Shown: one piece after another, positions 21,441 through 32,208 of the stretch | Numbering within the stretch: the stretch's first letter is position 1 | Layout of the letters: each line of letters begins with the position of its first letter | Assembly: GCA_001692895.1 (NCBI GenBank) | Contig: KV748177.1 | Location: forward strand, 1,116,001 to 1,180,000 | Origin: Cenococcum geophilum 1.58 | Lineage: Eukaryota; Ascomycota; Dothideomycetes; Gloniales; Gloniaceae | Reading direction: 5' to 3' | Length of the DNA: 64,000 nucleotides | Made by a program: the position numbers and the translations under genes | The notes under the pieces: model-generated | What the model was told of the DNA's origin: nothing | Seen by the model: only the letters and a program-made list of their open reading frames with translations | The model's database searches: none

Positions 21441-21703
21441 TAGGCGTTTGTGCAGGCGTTCGTGCAGGCGCGCCCGTGCAGGCGCGTTCGTGTAGAGACG
21501 TTTGTAGAGACGTTTGTAGAGATATTAGGGGCACAATCAGGCTCCATTGCGGATGGATTCTATAGAGCGAGAGGAGGGCTTTCGAATGGAGGTATCGGCG
21601 AGTTAAGCGGTGGTGTATTAGGGGGCGATATACCGCGTTAAAGGCGAACAACCGTTGTCTACTAGGCAGGCTGGCCTGCCCTTACAAATCGCGACCATAA
21701 TCT
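21441..21703. other. Edge of minisatellite block
   Basis: Contains GTGCAGGCGTTCGTGCAGGC and GTAGAGACGTTTGTAGAGACG short repeats and, at 21616-21643, the right copy of the 28-bp direct repeat. No gene recognised. Confidence 0.4.
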
Positions 21704-21895
21704 CTCAGACCCTCGGAGAGGAATCCACCTCGAGGCTCTGTAATTGGCTACTAGAGCTAGCGCAAACACTAACGCCTGCGGCGTACATTAGGCTGCGGCG
21801 CCAGTCGCTAATTGGCTTAGGTGTGGCGGTGCCAGCCGCTGATTGGCTCAGGAGTTTGCAGGAGGTGAGGTGGATTTTCTCTCCGAGGGTCTGAG
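21704..21895. mobile_element. MITE with CTCAGACCCTCGGAGAG termini
   Basis: 192 bp bounded by near-perfect inverted repeats CTCAGACCCTCGGAGAG..CCACCTC of about 28 bp. The interior has two related CTAATTGGCT / CTGATTGGCT segments. No transposase. An open frame runs through it but is explained by the GC-rich MITE text. Confidence 0.78.
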
Positions 21896-22540
21896 TTAAC
21901 TGGGATAAACGAGCCGCACCCTTTGTAACTCATATCATGCTTCGGCCCATCTCCTCGGGTTTGTCATTCTTGGCAACCATTATTCACGACGATCGCAACA
22001 TGCCAACATTCTCTTACTGCCAGTCGCTGACGCTCATAGAGAGCGCGCCCGGCGATATAGGGCATATTAATGGCGTCACCATCATGCCTTTGGCGCCGAA
22101 TTCATGGTTGACTGGATTTCTCCACACCCTTCACGGCACATCCGGAATTGCGGCAAACCGAATGGCTATACAAGTAAGCGGCGCCGGCAGCGACTCGGAG
22201 AGTAATGCGCGCACTCTACGCGGCAAAACTACCACGGTCGGAGTCATCCCCTCGATTGATGATAATAGCTCAAGCGGAGACGATAATAGCGTAAGCGACA
22301 GTAACGTTAATCCTAACCATAATAACGTCTATCCCTGGGTCGCGCAAAACCCACTGTGCCGCAAAATATAAGGGGTACTTTAACTTTAAGCGACTATAAC
22401 TCTACACACACATTGAGATTTATTATAATTCTGTATAAGTCGTGTAATAGAGCTTCTTTTAAACATTTAGGACAGCTCCCGCCTATAAATTATATTTGCA
22501 TTGTCGCCTTCATGCCTAATTTACAAAGAGCCTCCTTCTA
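21896..22540 (+). other. Gene-like dispersed repeat, copy A
   Basis: A + strand frame of 144 codons (from 21937) rich in Asp/Ser/Asn near its end, closing at about 22371. From about 22300 to 22530 the DNA matches, in inverted orientation, the segment at about 45830-46030 (shared CAAAACCCAC.GTGCCGCAAAATAT and GGGGTACTTTAAC text). It is therefore part of a dispersed family and not clearly a functional gene. Confidence 0.4.
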
Positions 22541-22737
22541 TAGCATGACAGAGTTCCTTCCCTATAGCACCGCTATTAAGCTCTTACCACTCTATAATAC
22601 TTATAAATGGTCTTATTGAGCCTTAGAACCTCGCTATAATGCTAAGAAGTTCTCATTAGCCTTATGCCTGCTGTCGCGCACAAATTTATACAAGGCCGCT
22701 ACCCTAGTTGGTACTTCTGATTAAACTAACTACCAAT

Positions 22738-22990
22738 TTCGGCTAGTGCAAAACAACCCCGCACCTACATAATTATCGCGGTGTAATTTATTTGTGATGA
22801 CTGTTAGGCCTATGGCTGTGCGGAGTCTTAGCGGGCGAGCTGACCTTAGCCCCGTAGCCTTGCGATCCCCTCCACAACTCTCTGAAAATACCTACAGAAT
22901 TCGCCACCTCACAAGGGTATGGCCAGAGCGGGTCGGCCGCCCTCCCTGCTAGCGATGGCGACATGAAGTACCACGGCGGCTCGCATGCCA
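22738..22990. repeat. Dispersed 250-bp repeat, copy 1
   Basis: Starts near GGCTAGTGCAAAACA and ends past a small palindrome containing GAATTCGCCACC and GCGGGTCGGCC. The same text appears in reverse complement at about 31722-31965. No coding capacity. Its nature (SINE-like or MITE) is unresolved. Confidence 0.7.
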
Positions 22991-23023
22991 CCTACGTTAG
23001 TTAATTTATAAGCAGAATAGAGT

Positions 23024-23154
23024 TACCACCACCTTGGCGAAATAAATGGAACACTTTTAGATGAGTCAAAACAATATCTACTCATTGCGATAAACTGAGA
23101 TAAAACGCTGCTGACTCATCAAAAGTATTCCATTTATTTCGAGGAGGTAGTGTT
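23024..23154. mobile_element. MITE with CGAAATAAATGGA arms
   Basis: About 130 bp. The inverted arms share CGAAATAAATGGA and GATGAGTC cores with more degenerate outer ends (TTACCACCACCTTGG / complement of GGAGGTAGTGTTA). TA/TTA flanks suggest a TA-type target. No coding capacity. Confidence 0.72.
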
Positions 23155-23289
23155 ACAGCAGAATTGATTGAAAGGTAGGGAAGCATTTTAAAGGAACAGC
23201 TTTCTAAGTGAATAACTTATTATATTATAACTATTAGGAGTGATGCAGGCTGAGTGGTGGAGCTGTAGTGGAGGTGTCCTGCTACGCTA

Positions 23290-23450
23290 TAAAACAAGGC
23301 GCTCCGCAAATCGGGCGCGAAGACGACGATAACATTGGTAATTTTCTAGCAGCAGCTGTTAGGAGGTTAGAGACGCGGGAAGGACTTCTGCTGCTTAACA
23401 GTCTAAGTACCTATAGTTTTTCTCGTGACGGAGTGGTTCTCGCTAAGTTA
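23290..23450 (+). repeat. Fragment of dispersed repeat (GGGCGCGAAGACGACGAT family)
   Basis: Text around 23300-23360 (CGCTCCGCAAATCGGGCGCG onward) matches about 45828-45890 and, inverted, the end of the repeat at about 22500-22530. This gives three copies of the same repeat end in the window. No gene is recognised. Confidence 0.55.
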
Positions 23451-23765
23451 ATTCACGTTTAATCTAAAAATCTGTCTTTGATAATTTGGACGTTGTACCG
23501 GAACCACTAACTTACTGAGCTTGCAGTCACTCGTTCATCCTTCAGCCACTGGTCATCCAAGCTATATCACATGATCAATATGTTGATGACATCAGCGACA
23601 TCCAGGACTCAGCGCGATCATCCAACCCTCTCCCAGCCGAATTCTTCCATTCGTCCGCTTCTATTAGGAGCTCCTGCAACCCATCATTGAGAAAATTGCC
23701 ACACAACTTCGTTCCGTCCCTAATCCAATCCTCATTCCCACTAGGATTTCATTTCCCTTTCTCCC

Positions 23766-24943
23766 TCACTCTGGCACCTGATGGTGTCTCAATGGCTCAT
23801 ACGCCGTATTAGTCTGCAGAATCTGACCGCTATCATACAGTATCTCCCCATGCTCATTGGATCCAGCTCTGCCCCTCGAGCCTGCTCTGCTCCTCGAGCC
23901 TAGCCGGGATCCCGGCCGCGAATGATCCTGCGATCTTGCTCGCGAGTGCGAGAGGAGATCGTTATGTGAACTATTTTGTGAGCTCATGCCTACCATTTCT
24001 TGGCCTCCGCCGAAGTGCTTGTAGCTTGTAGTATCTCGGCCCGCCTTCCCGCCGAGGAGACCGCCTGTGGCACGACGCATAACGCCAATGAATGGAATCT
24101 TCTTAGAAGTTTTCCTATTAGCGGCGTAGTGCTTGGTAGAGGCCTTCTTGGTTCGTGCGGCGCGCTTGCGCCATGTTATGAAGCTCCACAGCAATGCAGC
24201 CGAGAGCGAGAAAGTTGCTGCTGCCCAAACGGTGCTTAGGTAAGTATGTCCCAACTTGGTGACGATCTTGCTGGTCCCAGGGAGTTTCGCTTTGGACGAG
24301 TAGTTGGCTAACTTGTTGGCGAAGGTGTGAGAAAGGGCGGCTGTGCTAATGGCAGCAATGGCGGCGATCCAAGAGATGACTGTAGTGAGAACGGTACCCC
24401 TATAAGAGCAGAAAGCGACGAATCCTAGGATTACAGCAAGAGTAGCTGCAGTGCCACTGATGAGGAGGCCAATGAACACCATTTTTGGCGTTTTGCCAAT
24501 GAGGTTATTTTTGATGAGGTCGACGCCCCAGACTCGCCAGAGCCGATGCAGGTCAAAAAACTGCTTGCCCCAAGAAGAGCAGTAGTCGACGAAATATTCC
24601 CCGTTTTTCTTTGTTCCGCTGCAGTAAAGAGACGGGAATATGCCGAAGAAGTCCTTGACTTTGGAAAAGTCATGAGAGTCTGGGAGACCATGGTACGTCT
24701 TGCCGTTGACTTCTGTGGTGTACTGATCTGTGTTGATCTACAAACCAGCGTTAATTTGAACGCCTCGAGTTCTAGACTCCACCAGAAACTCACCAGAGCA
24801 ATATATCTGCCTGGATCGGTTGGGAGATTATCCTTGATTGGACCGCCCCCAGCACGTAGCATTACTCCCATTCCAGCTAGCAGGATTATGTGGAAGAGGA
24901 TGGCAAGAGGTATCAAAATGATACTACAATTGAATTTCCTCAT
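23766..24943 (-). CDS. SUR7/PalI-family four-helix plasma membrane protein
   Basis: Exons (- strand): 24794-24943 and 23766-24737, giving 373 codons plus stop; intron 24738-24793 (GTGAGT...TTTGTAG). SUR7/PalI proteins sit in eisosome/MCC membrane domains or act in ambient-pH signalling (family knowledge). Features: first membrane helix near the N terminus (IILIPLAILFHIILLAGMGV); an extracellular loop with the GLPDSHDFSKVKDFFGIFPS region and the paired Cys of LYCSG and DYCSSW; then three helices (VFIGLLISGTAATLAVILGF, VLTTVISWIAAIAAISTAAL, TVWAAATFSLSAALLWSFIT). The C-terminal tail is basic and Ser/Arg-rich (SRPGSRLGSRSRAGSRGRAG). The W-L-W-R-V-W-G loop motif is also present. Which SUR7 subgroup it belongs to is not resolved. 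Confidence 0.87.
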
Positions 24944-25183
24944 CGTGATGCTCGTGAGGGTATGGGATAAAACTTTCTGACAGGAAAACTTCTTGTAGCT
25001 CGACGGGTAGTGAATATCCCCGTTTGGGCGGCAGAGTATGTCAATCAACCGCCCTGTGGTATCCCTCTTCCCCAAGATGGCAGCTGAGTAGAACTTGCCT
25101 TGTTTCTTTTAGCTTGCGCGCCTTTGTGTCGCACATGAAATGTTTCACGAGCCGTAAGTGATGTGGCAGCTCTCATCATGCCA

Positions 25184-25313
25184 TACCTGAGCAACTCGTT
25201 ATAAGAATAACGGGTTAAGCAGCTATTAGCGTACCAAAGTCCTCTTAACCAATTAGAGGAGAGTACGCTAACAGCTGCCTAACCAGTTATTCTTATAACA
25301 AGTTGCCCAGGTA
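25184..25313. mobile_element. TA-flanked MITE, left end of the 1.15-kb foldback
   Basis: Element 25186-25311 with TA on both sides. Termini CCTGAGCAACTCGTTATAAG and the complement of AACAAGTTGCCCAGG; hairpin-forming. A second family member is at 26161-26335. Confidence 0.85.
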
Positions 25314-26160
25314 TGCATCATGCTAGCAGTTCAGGATGCAGCATTGCACGGTTACGTTACGGTTATAACAAACTCATCAAATGACCTTTTTACTGTAAGC
25401 CTGCAGCCTTTCTTTCTGGTCTAGCCAGATGCAAATAATGCTTAGCCTATTAAGATAGTCTTTATAGAATGCCAAGGAGTTCTATAGTTTATATATCTAG
25501 ACAGCTAAATAGCAATTAATAGCAGCTAGAGTTAGCACTATAATCTTACTATTAAATTTGGAGCTAAAGCTTAAACCCACCTATAGAAAAAGGCAAACAG
25601 CTTTCAGCTACACCGCTCTTTGGTGAAAAGCTCGTGTCCTGGTTAGTCTAGAAAAGTCAGCTTGCTCAACAAAGCTCAGCTGAAGCTTTGGCGTTCTAGG
25701 CATTCTCAGCGCACAGTCTGAACCAAAGGAAGGTTGGATCTCCCTTCCTTCATGCGCCCAGACTGCGCGCTGAGAATGCCCAGAACGCCGAAGCTTCAGC
25801 TGAGCTTTGCTGAGCAAGCTGACTTTTCTGGACCAACTAGGACACAAGCTTTTTACCAAAGAGCGGTGCAGCTGAAAGCTATTTGCCTTTTTCTATAGGT
25901 GGATTCGAGCTTTAGCTCCAAATTTAATAGCAAAATTATAGCACTAACTCTAGCTGCTATTAATTACTATTTAGCTGCCTAGATATATAAACTATAAAAC
26001 TCCTTAGTATTTTATAAAGACTATCTTAATAGGCTAAACATTATTTATATCTAGCTAAACCAAAAAGAAAGGCTGCAGGCTTACAGTAAAAAGGTCATTT
26101 AATGAGTTTGTCATAACCACAACCATGCAATGCTGCATCCTGAACTGCCAGCACGATGCA
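25314..26160. repeat. Near-perfect 847-bp palindrome
   Basis: Two arms of about 415 bp, centred near 25,737, are inverted copies of each other almost throughout. It runs from TGCATCATGCTAGCAGTTCA on the left to the complement on the right, with a very small loop (GGAAGGTTGGATCTCCCTTC region). No coding capacity. Differences between the arms are scattered and mostly transitions. Transcription through it would give a long hairpin RNA. Confidence 0.92.
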
Positions 26161-26335
26161 TACCTGGGCAACTTGTTATAAGAATAACTGGTTAAGCAGC
26201 CGTTAGCGTAATAAAGCCCATTTCGGTCAATCTAACAGAAAGCATTAATAATAATATCTCCTCTGATTGGTTAAGCAGCTATTAGTGTACCAAAGTCCTT
26301 TTAACCTGTTATTCTTATAACGAGTTGCCCAGGTA
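26161..26335. mobile_element. TA-flanked MITE, right end of the 1.15-kb foldback
   Basis: Element 26163-26333 with TA on both sides and termini CCTGGGCAACTTGTTATAAG and complement. Same family as 25186-25311 but about 45 bp longer inside. It lies about 100 bp upstream of the metalloprotease start codon. Confidence 0.85.
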
Positions 26336-26435
26336 TAGTTTTGTGCTGCAGTCAGTAGTCATATCTACAAATATATTCCAACACTGGGCTTGGTGCCTTA
26401 TATGGAAACTTTGACGACTTCTGCAAACATTTAAA

Positions 26436-28929
26436 ATGGCTTCAATATTTACATTTCTGGTTCTAATCTCTCATATATTTGGCTGGCTCTGCCATGGACT
26501 CTCATCACCACGCCCAACACTTGCTCCGTTTCGATTCCCTGTATCGAATAATCTATGTCCTGTACTCCCATCTGATGAGAGAACAAGCTGTGGAGAACCT
26601 ACATTCAGAGAGTGCGACACGCCAACGAAAGATTGCGACTTCTGCAAGGAGCAGGGCGCTCCTGCCACCCTCACGGAGTTGTCTGAATACTTTGATACGA
26701 ATACGACAAACGTCAAAATGTCGCCCTTGGATTATTACTTCTGGAAGGCCATTGAACTCGAATACACTGTTGCGTTTATGAAGAATCCTCTACCATGGGA
26801 ACCTAAGGAGGACCTACCATTTTGTGGGCTGCCAACGCACACCTTCACGAAACGAGACGCTACTCGTGAAGATGAGAATGATCTGGCCAGGAGAGGACTC
26901 TTACCAACCCTGAATGATATCAAGAGAGAGGGTAATGTAGTTTTAGGCAAAGTGGAGGATTTGCGCAAGGAGGTTCATGATGCGGTTACTCCGCCACTTA
27001 TCAAAGTAATTGAAGACTTCACAACGGACGCACTTAAGGGTATTGGTAAAATGGGTGAGTTTTGAACCATTGATTTCTCTGATCAGTCAACATGATGCAA
27101 GGTTGAGTTGATATTCGCGATCAAGCATCACCTTTACTGAAATACCTCTTATGTTATTGAATGACATTTTCGCTGATGAATAAATCAAATAGACATTCCA
27201 GGACTAGAAAGAGCTCCGAAATTCTCGTTTCCGCCAGTCTGTCTACCGACTTCCATTTCTATACCCATCCATTTTTCAGTATTCACAGCCAACGCATCCA
27301 CTGCTGGTCTTGTAACCCCTTCAGTCATAGAAGGTCAAGTGGCAGCGACAAATAAGCACTACGAACCAATGGGTATCCATTGGTTTATCGCAACCATCAA
27401 TTATCATATTGGCGAAGAGTTTCGCAGGTTTACTCAGCACGACAAAACTGAAACGGGAGACTTCAACACCTATGTTGAGTCTGTGAAAAGCAGATACCGA
27501 TATGGCGGCAACGATGAGGCGAATGTTTGGCTTGTAGAGCGAATAGGATCGTTCAAGTGTTCAAATAACCCAGATGATCCACCTGTTCTTAATGGTTACT
27601 GTACTAAGGCTCGGGCCCTCTACGATGCTGATCACGGAGTTGACGGCTGTGTCGTTAGAATTGATAGACTTCCCGGAATTCGGTTTGTAGAGGACGAAAA
27701 CGCCGATGGAATAACACTTACTCACGAACTCGGTCACTGGCTCGATCTTAGTAAGTTCCAAATATTCAAGTAGCCTGCCGACATGAACTAAAAAGTCTAC
27801 TCTAGAACACGTTTTCCCATCATCAGGTCTCAAAGAGATAAAAGCACGAGGTTGTAAGGGTGAGGCGGACGGTATCTCGGACACTACTCAATTTGCCAAT
27901 GATCTTCCCGACGGTCAAAATGTCTTCTTAAGGGTTCAACATCCATGCTGTCCTGTCCAAGGGGGTCGATTTGGCCAATACGAGTTCTGTCCTCCCGACA
28001 AAGACTCATTACATGTCACAAATTTTATGAGCTACAGCAGAGACAGAGGAGTGTTTGTAGAGAGCGACAAACTTGGAACTAAACCTTGGACTTCTGGCCA
28101 ACGAGTACACGCATTTACCTCATATTTTGTCACAAGACGAGGTATTCCCGGCAGACTAGTAACTCCTTCTTGCGATGACTGGATTGTTTATCCGGATACT
28201 TTCAACAAAATCAAGTCTTTACGCGAACGAGACCTCACAATCAGCAAGTTAGCAGTGTTCTCAGGTGAAAACATCCTCAGACAAGCATCAAAACTCAGAG
28301 AAACACTCAAACGGGTGTGTGCGTCACCTATCAGTCCAAATACCGATCAGGCGATCGATATGATCTCTGGAGAACAAATCATATGTAGAGGCACAACTTG
28401 TGAACCGCCTGCTGGCGGCGCGACCTGTCCAGACGGTCCCGATCCACCATGTCAACTAGTCGAGCTATGTGCGGATAATAGCTTGCCTCCTTGCAAATCC
28501 GGCAGAAAACTATGCGAAGATGGCACCGCACCACCTTGTCCAAGCGGTGAAATTGTGCAATGCACTACACTCCAAACAAGCGATATACCTGGAAACCAAA
28601 ATTCAACCCAGAACACAAACACCAATACCACGACTTGTCCAAAAGCCTGTGATGTCCATTTCAACACCTGCGATCCTAAGACAGCACCAACATGCATCTA
28701 CCCTAATCCACAGGTGGCACGGCCCAGAGCTGCTTGTGCTTGCCGGCCTGGATGGAAAGCTGCCGCCTTTGCTGAGGGAGATACCACAAAACAGTGGCGA
28801 CTGCCGATTCTTGGACAGGAGCATCGTGTTTGGGTTGCCGAGGGCGTCAAATGTGATAAGGAATGTACTGGTTTTGGTGTTAATAGCTGTAAAGAAATTA
28901 CTGTGATATCGGAGGCTTGCGTGGGATAG
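26436..28929 (+). CDS. Secreted M43-type (pappalysin-like) metalloprotease with Cys-rich C terminus
   Basis: Exons: 26436-27054, 27193-27750, 27806-28929, giving 766 codons plus stop. Signal peptide MASIFTFLVLISHIFGWLCH. The zinc site HELGHWLDLKH has His384, Glu385, His388 and His394. The third His is supplied only if the acceptor at 27805 (CTCTAG) is used; another acceptor at about 27830 would delete it. GEADGISDT follows, then two Cys of CCPVQ, and the Met-turn FMSYSRD near residue 467, all as in M43 cytophagalysin-like proteases. The C-terminal 170 residues carry a Cys/Pro-rich repeat (CPDGPDPPC, CADNSLPPC, CEDGTAPPC, then ICRGTTC and ACACRPGW) of unknown role, perhaps substrate or wall binding. 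The N-terminal 330 residues are not recognised and may include a propeptide. Inferred extracellular protease. Confidence 0.82.
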
Positions 28930-29098
28930 TATGTGTTTTAACGATTGAGACCTTTAGCGAATGAGATGAACACTTTGAATATCCTATTCCTCCATCGTTG
29001 CATGTCATCCCGGTTTGAAAGCAGGCTGGGAGATTTCCACCTAGAATGGTTGAGCGAAATTGCCTTCTGCTGAAGAGCTCACATTACGAACGATTGGA
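28930..29098. other. Spacer between metalloprotease and NLR relic
   Basis: Short convergent spacer with no recognised element. Confidence 0.35.
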
Positions 29099-31420
29099 CT
29101 AACTTAGCAGCTTCATTACTTGCTCGTGGCCTCCTTCTGAAGCCGCCTGGAGTGCGTTGCCGTAGTCTCCACCCTGCGCGTTCAGATCGGCGCCCTTGTC
29201 GAGTAGCAGCTTTACCACCTGCTCGTGGCCTCCTAATGAAGCCGCCTGGAGTGCGTTGCCGTAGTCTCCACTCTGCGCGTTCGGATCGGCGCCCTTTTGG
29301 AGTAGTAGCTCCACTACCTTTTCCAGACTCAAGAGTGCTGCATAATATAGCGGGGCTGATATATCTTTCAACACCTTCCGAAAATCGGGCCTGGCGTAGG
29401 GACGGTCTGGGTCATGTATTCGGATCCAATTCAGGTATGCAACGTTGTCCGTTGTCAGCAAACGCATTGCAGCTTGGCTCGTTTCGGTTCCTTCGAGCAT
29501 GGCTCACCCAGAACTCCGCCGAGTAACTTGCGAGCTTGAACGTCTCGAGGATATTGTATGGAGCTAACTTTGGTTGTTGAAATTGAAGTAGATAACTAAG
29601 ACAGGCGATTGATATAGCGTCATGGCAGACACTACCCTGCATACCATACTCTGCTGCCTTGCCTGTCTAGATTCTGGCGGAAACTAGGTACTCCTTGACC
29701 GAGTAATGAGCCAATGCAACAATGTGTCTCGATGATCCTCGCCGTCGATCTTCGTCATCGATAGCCATAGTGATAAGGCTAGAGCAGATGTTTAACGCTT
29801 CCAACGGATCTTCTAAAACTTCATCACGGTCGAACATAGGCTCACGGTCTACGTCAATGGCGACAATTTCGGCGACTTCGTCTATTGAGAGTGGCCGAGC
29901 GGAGAACGTCAGCCATCGTAAGATTCGGATAGCGTATTGAGAATAGTCTTCGCTGATAGCAGAGAGAATCCGGTCGTATGTCTCGTCCAGACTCGGCGGT
30001 AGTGTTGCGAGGGCCTTCTGTAACATTTTTCGGTTCACACACTTCCCTAGTTCATCTAGCTGACAAACAGCCCACCGAAACCTAGCGTTATTGTTAGCAC
30101 AGGATATTAGGGTCTCGTTTTCAGGTAAACATACATTCCATTGGCTCCGCCCATCAAGGTAGCCTCGATGTCTCCCATAATGGCAGCGTCTCTCCTCCAT
30201 TTTCGTAAGCGCTTGTCGTCAGACAGCCTTTGGCGGACATATCGCTGTATGTATTTGTCCACTAATGTACTTTGGAGACAGATTCTATGCCGGCCATCTA
30301 CAAACGCTTCTAAGGATTCCTCAATGTCCCGTTCTCTTCGGCTCGTTACCAGCAGGTGCAGATTCTGAAATTGCCATCCGGCTATTGTTTGAAGCATATG
30401 CATTAGGTCTGCGCGTTGAACGCATTCATCCAGAGCATCGAGCAGGACGTAAACTTGCGGGAGCTCCTGTATTATTAGCCGCAATGTCTCCAGAAGCCCA
30501 TGCACTGACGGCTGCCGCTGTCCGCTCTCGCACGAAGAAAACAGGGTGTCGAGACTTGGAGGGATTTTGATGGACTGCTGTGAGAGTTGACACAGCAACG
30601 AACGCAGCATCTTCTCTGGGTCCTGCTTCTGCATGTCATTGAAGTCAAAGAAGAAGTACACAGTCACCTTCCCAGGATCATCTTGACAGTATTGGAGCAC
30701 ATGTTGGAGAACGGTAGAGCTTAGGATGGTCTTGCCACATCCCGGTATTCCATACAGCCAAAGAGGCGACGCAGCGTCCGTCTTCCATCTAGTGTATTGT
30801 TCGCTCTTAAGGAACCAAAGTCCAGTATCGGCCTGCCGTTGCTTAAGCGCTTTTTGATAGTTCGTAGACGGGTCTGGCGCAGATAGCCACTGGCGGATCT
30901 TGCAGAGCTTCGCATCTACAGACGAGTCAGACTTAACGTTGTGTAATTTCTTATCAAGACACCTCCCTGTGAGGGGCTGCAATGTTGATGATGCAGCAGC
31001 GTAGTAGAATGTCAAAATCCCGATGTGGTTCCGCAAGGTCTTCGTAATACTCTCGACTTTAGCGTCGTGGTGTAGGCTCACTAATGCCTTCTTGCCCCTT
31101 TCTCACCAGTTGTCGGTGATTTCGGGTAATGTTTTTGCGAGGATGGCGTCTAGCTGCGCGACTTGTTCTTGACATCCTGTTATGACAGGCAAGAGGGCCG
31201 TTTTCGATCCGTCCGCCACCAAGTCTGCGTCTATAGCTTCTTTTATCTGTTGAAGCGTAGTTCCCAATAAAGGAAGCTCGGTTTTGACTTGACGAAAAGA
31301 CTTCGGGATTTCTCCCGCGATGGAGTGAAACTCATTAAGGCGACGTACAACTCTGTTGCTGAAGTCAGCGAGTTGGACGATGCTGGCGACAACGGCGACA
31401 ACAGCTAAAGCTTCGGCCAT
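29099..31420 (-). pseudogene. Broken NACHT-ankyrin NLR-like gene
   Basis: Fungal NLR-like architecture on the - strand. N-terminal domain MAEALAVVAVVASIVQLADF with EIPKSFRQVKTELPLL is of the type found before fungal NACHT/P-loop NTPases. Next comes a NACHT with Walker A GIPGCGKT and Walker B VYVLLDALDEC, the winged-helix region LPPSLDETYDRIL and HYSVKEYL, then two complete ankyrin repeats (GGHEQVVKLLLDKGADLNAQ) and the start of a third. An intron at 30082-30134 (GTATGT...GCTAG) joins GANGM|FRWAVCQL. In-frame stops interrupt it after EITDNW (TGA near 31108) and after LVSARI (TAG near 29667), and the frame shifts near 29485 (between WVSHA and the TETSQAAMRLL frame). Both stops could arise by C-to-T change. 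Only about 2.5 ankyrin repeats remain, so the 3' end also looks cut short. NLRs act in non-self recognition; this one is probably dead. Confidence 0.85.
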
Positions 31421-32172
31421 CTAGAGCATGTTACTGACTCCTGTGTTCTTGCGACTAAGTTGCGAAGGGTCGGCGAAGTTGTGAGGTGAAGAGCTGAACG
31501 GCGCAAGGCAGAAGCATGGCGGGGTAGCAAAGCTGAAGCGATTTGGTGCAGCAGCGCAAGGCTGAAATCCTATAAGATCCACAATGTCGTTTAGAGATAA
31601 AGTAGCCATGCGACATCAGTAGACCTCTGCCTAATGCATGACGTCAAAGTCTCGTCTCAAATTACCTATCGCGCGGTAAGTCATGGTTATATATTTCAAG
31701 TAACGATTCTGTGGCGACACAAGTGCTAGAACTCGCCACCATCTGCAGGGAGGATGGCCGACCCGCTCCTGCCACACCCTTGTATGGTGGCGAATTCTAG
31801 AAGAGATGAGTTGGTTCACTGGAGGTATGGCTGCGGGTTAGGGCAGGCCCGCTTACTAAGACATTACACAGCCACAGGTGTGAGAGCCACAAGCCAGCTT
31901 GGTGGCCGCTGTAAATAGATTACAATGTGATGATTATGTAGCTGTTTTGCACTAGCCAGAACGGGTGATTGCTCCCGATCGGAGGTACCGACCGGGGTTG
32001 CGACCCTGCATGAATTTGCGCGCGACAGCAGACACGAGGCTGATAATAACTTCCTAGCATCGTAGTAAGGTTCTCAGGTTTAGGTAGCACCGTTACAAGT
32101 GTTGCGGAGTTGTTAGAGCTTCACGGTAGTGCTATAGGGAAGGAACTCTGTTTCGTTAAAGAAACATGCGGA
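31421..32172. other. Flank of NLR relic containing dispersed repeat copy 2
   Basis: Left part: former promoter of the - strand NLR relic. Segment 31722-31965 is an inverted second copy of the 250-bp repeat at 22738-22990, including the small palindrome 31728-31801 (TAGAACTCGCCACCAT...ATGGTGGCGAATTCTA). No gene is recognised up to the Helitron end. Confidence 0.55.
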
Positions 32173-32208
32173 TAGTTGGGGCCCCAACTAAAATTTTGAC
32201 CCGAGTTT

